A DNA stretch of 26,738 nt, taken from positions 17,884 to 44,621 of the forward strand of contig NAOQ01000519.1 in NCBI GenBank assembly GCA_002751075.1, in the 5' to 3' direction. The DNA is from Ichthyophonus hoferi (taxonomy: Eukaryota > Opisthokonta > Ichthyosporea > Ichthyophonida > Ichthyophonidae). The notes beneath the pieces are model-generated. The model was not told the origin of the DNA, did not search any database, and worked only from the letters and a program-made list of their open reading frames with translations. This document shows positions 10,928 to 19,490 of this stretch, piece after piece (within the stretch, counting starts at the first letter, position 1; the number at the start of each line of letters is the position of its first letter). A program made the translations under genes and the position numbers.

Positions 10928-11009
10928 CGTCAACGGCAGGGTTTGAACCTGCGCGGGCAAAGCCCAACAGATTTCAAGTCTGTCGCCTTAACCACTCGGC
11001 CACGTTGAC
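10928..11009 (-). tRNA. tRNA-Ser, anticodon TGA
   Basis: The minus strand folds as a class II tRNA. The acceptor arms are GTCAACG/CGTTGAC with a G discriminator base at 10928. The D-arm is GCC-GAGTGGTTAA-GGC, the anticodon stem ACAGA/TCTGT with loop CTTGAAA (anticodon TGA at 10974-10976). The long variable arm is TGGGCTTTGCCCGC and the T-arm GCAGG-TTCAAAC-CCTGC. The long variable arm and G discriminator are serine identity features. Internal A and B boxes are intact (TGGCCGAGTGG; GGTTCAAACC). CCA is not encoded and no intron is present. The gene reads UCA codons. Confidence 0.97.
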
Positions 11010-11669
11010 TTATAGTCTTACGTGTTAAGATGATATTTATAGATGTAATTGTTAGTCAACATTTACAGTTGGAAAAATTAGAAAGAATATGTAAATATCA
11101 GAACAGAACACGCGGTTCTTTTTGGGTTTTTAGAATAACCAAAGCTGGTGTCCTGCACTTAATTTTATACTTTATTGTTTATTCTCCCAAGGCGAGATTA
11201 ATTGGTTAATTCCAATTAGAATTGATGACGTCTTTATTATTGCGCCAATAACATAGTCAATGGTGCTGGCTTATATAACTTGTAGAAACAAGAGGTTGCG
11301 CGCTTCACGGATTAGGTATGCAGTCAACTAGTTTAATTATAACTTTTAATAATATTATTGTATACAATGTTTGAATATACAACTAGTATTTTAATATATT
11401 AAACAGATGAGTAATATTTACTTCTTGTTTTAACTCCGATACAATTTATTTTTTGACAACCAATCCAATTGAAAGTAAGGTACTTAGATCATTGGTTAAC
11501 TATTTTTAATCCAGTTTGAAATTTGGTTTGACCCGTGGAATACTGTACAATAATTCTGTCCTATGATTGAGATTTTAGTACTGATTAACGGGAAAATCCA
11601 CAATATGTATATATTCAGAAACGAGTTATATGTTGAATGACAGATGGGAAAATACTTTCCCTTCTACTC

Positions 11670-11701
<32 letters not shown>

Positions 11702-11727
11702 CTTCACTTTCCACCCATCCCTCTCAG
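11010..11727. other. Region between tRNA-Ser and the next exon
   Basis: Apart from the promoter-like cluster at 11224-11320 it is AT-rich. A (TA)n run occupies 11670-11700, directly before a pyrimidine-rich acceptor. An ATG at 11644 opens a frame that runs through the TA repeat into the exon below, but the acceptor makes it more likely that this is intron. Confidence 0.45.
11224..11320 (+). promoter_or_regulatory. Promoter-like cluster with possible non-coding first exon
   Basis: In order on the plus strand: TGACGTC (11226-11232, CRE-like), a CCAAT within GCGCCAATA (11245-11249), TATATAA (11272-11278), then a GC-richer stretch ending in TTAG followed by a GTATGC donor-like site (GT at 11316-11317). 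This spacing is that of a Pol II promoter followed by a short 5' UTR exon. The likely client is the plus-strand gene that ends at 11859, but intervening coding exons were not found. Confidence 0.4.
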
Positions 11728-11859
11728 GACCTTCTCCTCGAGCTGTGGCATGTTCCAATGACCGAGAAAGACTACAGGTCGCTTAAGGACATTGTAATTG
11801 AGAAGCATGACCAACTACCTGTTGAACCATACAACATAGATGCAATTTGGCTATTTTAA
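11728..11859 (+). CDS. Terminal coding exon of an unidentified gene
   Basis: The exon follows a strong acceptor (CTTTCCACCCATCCCTCTCAG) and is open for 43 codons to TAA. The peptide begins DLLLELWHVPMTEKDYRSLK and ends in PVEPYNIDAIWLF. Its composition is plainly coding (GC well above the flanks, mixed polar and charged residues, no low complexity). I do not recognise the family. The exon is compatible with phase 0, but the upstream exon was not found; the promoter-like cluster 400 bp upstream may belong to it. It converges on the iron transporter gene on the other strand. Confidence 0.58.
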   Translation, partial: DLLLELWHVPMTEKDYRSLKDIVIEKHDQLPVEPYNIDAIWLF

Positions 11860-12717
11860 TATGTAATATTGTAGAAACACGGCTAAACATAGACAGAGTT
11901 CAAGTGTCATTGTAATCACAAAAATTATCATTAAGAGTGATTAATATAACAGATATGCTGCCAAATGAGGAGTAAAGAAATGGCATCGATTGAATTAGTA
12001 GATTGGTGTGTACATTACTAGCTTGACTAGTATCATTAGCTGTTTTGCTACATTGCTTATAACCATACCAAACGCTATTGTTTGATTATATATATATTAA
12101 TAGAAATTGACTGAGTAATTGAAAAAAATTCTATTCGTGGGCACTTTTATAGTCGGGTCTACGGCTAGCACCACATCTTAATCTTTTTCTTCTCTCTATT
12201 GGTTTACTTATATTGATATCTTTCCTTTTATACATTTACATCCATGCCAAACGAACCAATCATATCTATTCTCTTATGTTAAACCAATGGACTTTGATGA
12301 GTATATTCGCAGTGATTTAGTAGTCTTTTTTTAGCTATCGTTCCTCCTTCTGATTGGGCCAAAACTTCTTTTTATTTTAGACATGGAGTCAATTACTCTT
12401 ATCCTATTAGCATATCCACCCATCTAGTCCTTCCTACCAATCAGAATACCATTCTTATAAAGCTAAATATATAAACAAATAACAATGTTGTATGCCCTTT
12501 CTCGGGCATATATATTTATGGATAAACGCATTGCATATACAATTCCATGTTGTATCCTTACATAGCATGGCCAATGAGTTAGCTTACTTTCACTTTTAAT
12601 TATTTTGTTTCTGCTTTAAGACAGATCTACAGTACCCCTATTTCTATTAAGCTTTATTAGGGTAATAATATTACAAAAAGTAAATTGCATAACATACACC
12701 AACACAGAACCATTTTC

Positions 12718-12750
<33 letters not shown>

Positions 12751-13077
12751 CAACAATTGAAGCATGCAACATCACACAGATCAATTCATGATATGGTTTA
12801 TCCCAGCATTGAAATGGACTATTCTTAGATTATTCTAATTAACATGAACGTTACATATATATCCAGCCTACCCTATTATAATATTTGTTCTATGACTTGC
12901 AAACTCTACCTCTACCCAGTCATCCCACGTTTACCTTTATACCTTTTTATTAATCGTTTGCTACATTTCATATACACTTATTCAATCCATATTTTTATTA
13001 GAAATTAATATTTGTTCCTCTAAGTCAATAATTTAATTTTAAAAAACAATATGTGGCTGTCATTTCAAACCATCAAT
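11860..13077. other. Convergent intergenic region
   Basis: No gene is seen. Contents: CCAAT/ATTGG pentamers scattered between 12199 and 12573, a minus-strand TATAAAAG-like motif near 12147, and an (ATA)n microsatellite at 12718-12748. The rest is AT-rich with stops in all frames. Confidence 0.55.
12718..12748. repeat. (ATA)n microsatellite
   Basis: About ten uninterrupted ATA/AAT units. Confidence 0.85.
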
Positions 13078-13312
13078 TTTATTTACTCAATCAGTGCTGT
13101 TATTTGTTTTATCACTTCTACCTCCATCTAATAATAATCTAAAACTTGCACAATCAAATTAATCCTACTCTATTTACAACTTCACTGGCCTCTGGATCGA
13201 TCCAATGGGAGAGGGCGCTGCCGTTTCTCGAACCAATCACGACATAAAAATTTGTCTCCATGTGGCCATATCTTAATAAGATCAGCAAGTAAAACAATAC
13301 CATCACATCGGC
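13078..13312 (-). other. Probable 3' UTR of the iron transporter gene, with GC-rich start
   Basis: Read on the minus strand this follows the transporter stop codon. The first about 125 bases (13187-13312) are clearly GC-richer than normal for non-coding DNA here and stay open in a frame other than the transporter's, to a TGA. An AATAAA at 13078-13083 could end the transcript. A 3' UTR is the simplest reading; an alternative C-terminus by different splicing is possible. Confidence 0.45.
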
Positions 13313-14991
13313 TTATGCAAATTCCTCGCCAATCCCATAGCCAATGCCAAAAGTAATTGCCATAGCTGCCAGTCCACCCACTAGAACGCGGGTTCCTCCT
13401 GTAAGTTGATTGAAGGATAACTATATCAGTATTGCCCTGTTCCGAACGTCTTTATTTCAACCAAGATGTGGAGACAATCTAATCTTTAGGTTATTATAAT
13501 TGTAATACTATCAATTGATTAGCCATGACATCGCATTAACCTATATGTTCCACCAATCATATCTTATCAGGTGATTTGCTTTACTGACTAGCTCCTTATT
13601 AGGTTTTATCGGAGAAATCTTAGAACATATTGGCTGACTTCAGTTGTACAATCACTTTGCAATACAATGTATGTAATCAAGGTAACCCCAGACAAATACT
13701 ATAAGGATTTTGTAAAAATAGCTACATATACAACATAAGCAACGTAACTATAGTGATAATTAATTAATGCTGGGTTCTGAAGCATTCTATATGTATATAA
13801 TGCTATATTTAAAGTACAAGGTCCTGTCTAAGACAGATTGGGCACTCTTGATTCTGTAGTAATACTAAATAAAGGCCATATAGTTTTAATCCTAAATTCT
13901 CTGCTTGCAATAGTCGGCTATCACCCTGAACATGGTTGAGATGCTTACTACACAGGCTGAAATGGACAGAGTCACTCCCAGTCATACATAGAGTTCAACA
14001 GGAAATTATAATTTAATTAAAATAAAGACATTCGCGTACATATCTCGGTGGAGTGTAATAATGATTCCACTGCATTCATCTTGACCATACTAAATGTATA
14101 TATAAAAATCTGACCCTACACCCATCACACGATAAAGAGAAGCATGATAATTACCCCATAACAGAGACGATCCGCCTAATTTCGATCCCGTACAGCCCAG
14201 GGCAAATAAACCAAAGACAGAGACTATAGTGATAACAATCAGCAAGATTATTCGATCGGTGACGAAAGCACCTGTAACCAGTGGGACACCACCACCCAAT
14301 GAAAAGGAGATGGCCTATATACGGATCAAGGGAATAGATGATTAGTAGTGGTTGATAAAGATATTATTATTATTAGTATTATTGGTATTATTAATATATA
14401 TAGGTTATCAGATTCTAATGTAATGGGCTAAAAATCAGTGTTCCTCATCTATCTGGCTAAATCAATACTCAGGACCACGTGGTATGACCAAAAGTAAAAT
14501 TTACAAATAGATTGCTAATAATTTAGTCATACAATTTAAGCCAATCATAGATAAAACATAAAATATCCTGCTTGATTGCAAGAGCTAGCATTGGCCATAT
14601 ATAGCCATAACGTCTATTAACGTCTTCCAATGAGCGATTCACAATAAAATATGGCACCAATCATAATCTATTATAAGGGGCAATCTTTCATATTTTTAGA
14701 TACCATGATTCTCAACCACAAAAAGTTCCTATGTATATCGACCAATAACTAGTGATATAAGGGTCATATTAGATATAGGTAGGAGGAAGGGGAAGAGGAG
14801 AGGAAGAAGAGAGAGGGTTGAAATATATATATAGATTGAGATAAAAGAACAGCATTATACAAGTATATGCATACACATACACACTGTGAATAAAGCCCTT
14901 ATAATGGAGGCAACAAGAGAGGGTGGGCTAGAGCATTATATATTTTTCTCCACTACAAAAAATACAAAGATAATACAATAAAACATTGCTC

Positions 14992-15026
<35 letters not shown>

Positions 15027-16409
15027 GCCCACCCATAATTATATAGCTCATATACAGATACTCGAGGGTATGACGTACCGACACCACACTAGCAGTAATT
15101 GGATCAGCCATTGCCTCGGGGTCAATGCCCAGTTCCTCTTTAGCATGCACGAGGACGACATCCTGTTTGGTGGTTAATTCCAGGGCAACCTGACGGCACA
15201 ATAGAATTAATGTGTGATAAGGACGATTTTATATGAAATGAGGTATCTATATATGGATATATAAATTTTTATTAAATAGTTCTCATTGGCTTGACTCTAC
15301 CTGGCCTATTGTTATGGTGACTATGGTAACCTACTTACCTTATAACCTAACCAATAATTAGTAATAAAGTCTAAAGTATTCACTAATCTTATTTATTTCG
15401 CTGTTAAATAGAGTGAGGATAAAGAAGATATTGGTATATTATAATATATAGGATAGTACTGTATACTCAAGTACAAGTTGTATGCAATAAAGTTAAGTGC
15501 GTTCAGTGTTAAATATGATGAGAGAGAATTGCTGTGTATGTTAATCAAATTATAATTTAGAGAGGGACCCAGTTGGTTATGTTGGTAGGCATACAGTACG
15601 ACTGGAAAAGGATATACAATATCTTTCATTACTTGAAATTGATAAAGGGCGTGTCGAAATATATACACGCCAATATTTTCATGTTTCAAGGTCATGTACA
15701 ATCGCACGTGTTCTGTTGTGTCTATATGCCTCTTTGTGTGTCTATTTGAAAGCAAACAATAATCCAGATACCTAAAGGGTAGCTGTATATGAACGTCTAG
15801 CTGACTCAGATAGGTGCAATCTCTTCTAACTAATTAAAAAAAGATAGCATAAAGTCAAGGGCAATGAGTGAAACCAGAAAACAAACCTACCTTGAAGGCA
15901 AGATCCTTTGACAAGCCTTTGTCAACATATATCTGCATAAGTTCATAGAATTCATGTTTCTGTGCCTCTACACCTTTGGTTTGCTCAATTCTTTCCTTCT
16001 CAATATCTGCTTGCTCAGAATCAAGCTGTGTTGCTACAGATACATATTCACCTAGGGCCATAGATAAGGCTCCAGCTACCAAGCCAGCAAAACCAGAGCG
16101 CACGACGGTACCATGTGAGCTTTGATTTGACGCTGCCATTCCAAGCATTAGACAGGCAATAGATACAAGGCCATCATTGGCGCCTAGGACACAGGCACGC
16201 AACCAAGGTGCACGGTGGGACATATGAGTGTGACCTATGTGATGGTGTGCGAAGTAATCTACACCTTCAGGAGTGACATCGTGAAAACCGTGGTCATATT
16301 GTATAGTAGAATCTGATGCAGTTGCAGTCGAGTTAGGGGTAATAATAATAGCGGACTCTTGTGCGGTCGTTGTAGACCCATAGTTCGTATATCTACTGTC
16401 GCTAGCCAT
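13313..16409 (-). CDS. Vacuolar iron transporter, VIT1/CCC1 family, four exons
   Basis: This integral membrane protein moves Fe2+ (and often Mn2+) from cytosol into the vacuole or an equivalent store, in exchange for protons in characterised members. Minus-strand exons are 15891-16409, 15079-15189, 14155-14314 and 13313-13398, with GT-AG introns of 701, 764 and 756 nt; the product is 291 aa. Residues 1-67 form a polar N-terminus ending in a histidine-rich stretch (HHHIGHTHMSH, 55-65). TM1 is about 71-93 with GANDGLVS (76-83). TM2 is about 105-127 with ALSMALGEYVSVA, the family signature. Residues 128-205 form a charged cytosolic helical domain rich in E/Q, where the metal-binding domain of the family lies. 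TM3 is about 207-227 (AISFSLGGGVPLV), TM4 about 231-250 and TM5 about 268-287 (GGLAAMAITFGIGYGIG). The start is the ATG at 16409; an out-of-frame uATG lies at 16431. Intron 3 hosts a dispersed repeat copy. Known members are about 250-320 aa, so the length fits. Confidence 0.96.
13704..13970 (+). repeat. Dispersed repeat family, copy 3 (inside transporter intron 3)
   Basis: This is the longest alignable copy. The 5' part (GCTACATATACAACATA, 13721-13737) is shared with copy 4. The middle (GGTTCTGA, TATTTAAAGTACAAGG, CTGTCTAAGACAG, AATACTAAATAAAGGCCATA, TTGCAATAGTCGGCTA) is shared with copies 1 and 2, and the 3' part (CAGGCTGAAATGGACAG) with copy 2. It lies antisense to its host gene. Confidence 0.72.
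14781..14818. repeat. Purine-rich tract in transporter intron 2
   Basis: An uninterrupted run of G and A (AGGAGGAAGGGGAAGAGGAG and onward). On the transcribed strand it is a long pyrimidine tract about 250 nt from the nearest acceptor-side exon boundary. Confidence 0.7.
14995..15023. repeat. (TA)n microsatellite in transporter intron 2
   Basis: About fourteen TA units lying about 55 nt from the exon 2 donor on the intron side. Confidence 0.85.
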
Positions 16410-16431
16410 TATCACACAACAACATAATCAT
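16402..16431 (-). promoter_or_regulatory. Upstream ORF overlapping the transporter start
   Basis: An ATG at 16431 opens a nine-codon frame (MIMLLCDNG) whose TAG lies inside the transporter coding sequence, so it overlaps the main ATG in another frame. If the mRNA includes it, initiation at the main ATG would need leaky scanning. Whether it is in the mRNA depends on the transcription start or 5' intron. Confidence 0.35.
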
Positions 16432-16586
16432 ATCTTCAAATCTACATTGCTAAACCTAGTTTAAATACCATACCATCTGTTAAACTATTAATAACTAATA
16501 TACATTATTAGCCTGTAGTCATGCCGATCAAATTATTCCAAAATGTACCACTTTTTTTTTTGGATTTCATATTAGATACTAATTAC

Positions 16587-16663
16587 CTTTATTAAGTCCA
16601 CACCATAAAACACCGCCGGTAAAGAGAAATGGAAAAATGAAGAGTGTGAGAATGTAATATATA
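16587..16663 (-). promoter_or_regulatory. Candidate promoter and non-coding first exon of the iron transporter
   Basis: On the minus strand a TATATA motif (16658-16663) is followed some 30-50 bases later by a pyrimidine-rich stretch and a small GC-rich patch (TTTACCGGCGGTG), ending in AATAAAG before a GTAATT donor-like site (GT at 16585-16586). This would be a 5' UTR exon spliced to an acceptor just upstream of 16409. Confidence 0.35.
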
Positions 16664-18101
16664 CGATATTTAAGTTTACTATACATTAAATTCTAACTCT
16701 TTTATTTCACTTCAAAATTAGTAACCCCCTTCCTCTTTTAAGAACTTTTAACCAATGCACTATATTGCACAAGAATCATCCTGGGCATTTTCATTGTTAA
16801 GCCAAAAAAAAAGCATGCTATGATATCGTAAGTTCTAATAACCAATAATATAGCAAGGATAAATATTAAGAGCCAATATAATCGATGCGATATATATATA
16901 TATGAAACACTTACTTTGTATTAGAGCTAAATATTATTCTATTACCACGTGTATGCCAATATATAGCTAAAATATAGTCCTAAAAGGAAATATATACAAG
17001 AAATATAAGAAATATTGATAGAAAGGTATACATATTTACGTATTTGTGAATTAATATATTTATTTTTTAATCTGCGTGCAATTTTAGGATTTGCAGATTG
17101 TGTATTGGATAGTTAAAATTGTATTTCTATTCATTAGTTAGTTGGATTTTATTTGTGAAACTAACTTAACCCAAACCTGATGCTTACAACTTTAAACAAA
17201 TAATTTTTTTGTTAGCACAATAAAAATAATTAATTTTCAAGGTTATTGGGTATTATACAGTGTGGCTATGGTGTAACTATTGTGAATATATATATATATA
17301 TATAATACATAGAGCTTAATGCAATTATGTGGATAGATGAGAGTGATCAGTAATACGACCAATGGTTAATGGTGTTTATTGACTCCACCTACACAATGCA
17401 GTAGACGGTTACTAATTATGCTTATGTTGGCTGACTGCCTTGTGGCCTATTGCTTGGCTTCATAATCAAACCAAATAATCTCCACACAGTCAATCAAGAA
17501 TAGGCTCTTACACTATTATTCTATTGGAAAATATACAGTCACCATATACAATAATGTGTCGCTAAGGACGGAAATGCAGAATAACCTGAATGGATTGGTG
17601 ACATGTATGTAGCCAACCGACAAATAAAATAAATACATAAAAATGATATTTTCAGATTAAGTTTGCAAATCAATGCCCAGTGTTTTATGCTTTATATTAC
17701 TACTTTAACTGTTACTATTATTGTTACTACTACTACTAATACTAATAATATTACTATTATTATTATTATTATTATTATTACTATTAATAATACTATTGTC
17801 ATAGATTGATTATTATTACTGATAAGCAAACCATGTTACAATTCAAACGTCAACATAGTCCCTTTCGCACAATGTCACTGGTAGTTATTTGCGGTTTCAA
17901 TGTGATCATGATAGACAGATTCGATTGGCCCCCTGCATAATGGAGTCACCACACCACATGGACTCTTTTAAGCAGTTTATTATTAACCTTCTATTAAGAT
18001 GCCAATCTGACTTCTTATTATTGTCTAGTTGGTAATAATTGAAGATCAAATATTTATCAAGATTGAATCTCTCTTGTATCGGGATTTTTTACTCTATTTA
18101 T
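16664..18101. other. AT-rich intergenic region
   Basis: No gene is supported. Several CCAAT pentamers (near 16751, 16840, 16873, 16955) and (TA)n runs near 16900 and 17287 are present. A degenerate trinucleotide ACT/ATT array occupies about 17712-17795. Slightly GC-raised stretches at 17340-17480 and 17870-17960 carry only short open frames. Confidence 0.5.
17712..17795. repeat. Degenerate (ATT/ACT)n trinucleotide array
   Basis: Units of TTA/CTA with a purer (TTA)n core at about 17755-17780. Confidence 0.75.
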
Positions 18102-18317
18102 CTAGTTGAGAATTATTCTTTCGTGGGGGGCTAGATGAAGCGCGTATTCTTTTATTTTCAGAAGAATCAATGGAAAGGCTTTATTTAGATAAGCGAATCT
18201 AGTTTGCTCCGGGCTCCGGGTGAAGAGTCGTTCAGAACCGAGATATCCGAGTATTGTTGCTTGCTTTTCGTGAGAATTTCGGGCATAATCAAATGGCTTA
18301 GGGTGTGAACTGATTGT
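18102..18317 (-). other. Isolated GC-rich block with an open frame, unassigned
   Basis: About 18120-18290 is clearly richer in G+C than everything around it. The minus strand is open for 71 codons up to a TAG (18102-18104), with a peptide including TILGYLGSERLFTRSP and LLKIKEYALHLAPHER. No convincing start or splice sites bound it, and it lies between the end of the Hip-like gene and the start of the transporter gene, both minus-strand. It could be an exon, a relic, or an inserted piece of organellar DNA. The product is not recognised. Confidence 0.3.
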
Positions 18318-18777
18318 TCAGTTTATTATTGACATTTCCTTGTCTTTAATCATACTTACGTCTTTAGAACCAATAAATATTGGCTCCCTGGAATTGTAGA
18401 AACCTTAGGAATGTGAGATCACGTGCTATAATTGAGAATAGTAATCGTAATCGCAATTACCATTACTATTACTATTACTATTGTGTGACAAACCAGCATA
18501 CAAGGTCAGTTTACTGAATATTTAATTGAACAGATATTACTACATTTTTTGTGGATGACCCGATAAGCTAATTTAAGGTTGACAATAGCACCAACTACCA
18601 ATTCACACTCCTATTTACTTTATGCTATATAGTCACAATTATAATCCCACACACATGTTAGAAATTTACATTAATTCCTACCTGTACACTAAAAAAATAT
18701 TTATAGATTCGTTCTTTCATTATGAGAAAGGGAGCTCGATTCAATACTATTCTATATATTTATAACATAGCTTCACA

Positions 18778-19032
18778 AAGGATTGATTTATTGAGTATAA
18801 CTACATATACAACATAGGTCAACATATTCATACTCCCAAGTAACTAATGCCGCAGTGTTAATTAATCTATAAATATACGGCATATTATATATTAAGGGTA
18901 TAAGGCAGGACTGAAACTCAGAATTATTAAGCTATAACTGAATGGCTTATTTTTATTTTTATTTTTATTTTTATTATGTTTTCAATTGTCAGTTGCCGTT
19001 CTGAAAATAGTGAGCAAATAGCCACAAAACAG
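18778..19032 (+). repeat. Dispersed repeat family, diverged copy 4
   Basis: It shares CTACATATACAACATA and the following block with copy 3. Later come recognisable but diverged versions of the middle part (GGTATAAGGCAGGACTGAAACTCAGA) and of the 3' part (TTTTCAATTGTCAGTTGCC, CTGAAAATAGTGAG). A (TTTTA)n expansion at 18949-18975 replaces the segment between them. Confidence 0.5.
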
Positions 19033-19486
19033 TGAGATAATAATTACCGTACAGTGGTGCATTAATAGTTTCCAGCATACAGATATATAAATGCGCTTTT
19101 ATATACACATATACCCAAAAGTACATATGGTAACTATACTTTAACCGGCAACGAGTATGGATGTTGTTACCTATTGGAGAAAGAACTTAGTTGTCTTACC
19201 AACACTCAATTACTAACAGAAATACAATGGAAGCACAAGCATCATTGAATAGAATCCAAATTTTAGCCATCAAGATGTAAGGAAATCAACTATTTCTGCT
19301 ATATATATAACCCCAATAGCTAAGCATATTTAGTTTTTGTATTTCCATGTTTTGTGTCCAACTTTATTTATCTTTGCAAATTATTATAAGACTTCTATCT
19401 TCATATCTGTTATCTGGAATACCAGAGTGAACAGTTTCATTTTATATGGCCGCACTAGCCATCCCGTCTTTGTAGTAGTGGTGACG
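19033..19486. other. Downstream region of the Hip-like gene
   Basis: No coding exon is seen on either strand. A minus-strand AATAAA at 19363-19368, about 120 nt past the stop, is the likely poly(A) signal of the Hip-like gene. Confidence 0.5.
19363..19368 (-). terminator. Poly(A) signal of the Hip-like gene
   Basis: AATAAA on the minus strand, about 120 nt after the TGA stop and followed by T/A-rich sequence. Confidence 0.5.
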
Positions 19487-19490
19487 TCAC
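19481..19490. promoter_or_regulatory. CRE-like palindrome GTGACGTCAC at the Hip-like stop codon
   Basis: A 10-bp perfect palindrome containing TGACGTCA, the consensus CREB/ATF site. It overlaps the TGA stop codon of the Hip-like gene. The sequence match is exact; a regulatory role at a gene's 3' end is unproven. Confidence 0.3.

Noticed and set aside
11644-11727. ATG at 11644 as the start of the protein ending at 11859
   Set aside because: The frame would run through a (TA)n repeat coding for YIYIYI, and a strong acceptor lies directly before the coding-like part.
14986-15177. Plus-strand ORF of 63 codons
   Set aside because: It is the antisense shadow of transporter exon 2 extended through the TA repeat.
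15393-15695. 100-codon minus-strand ORF inside transporter intron 1
   Set aside because: No family resemblance and no splice or codon signal. By rough estimate one or two stop-free runs of this length are expected by chance in a window of this size and composition.
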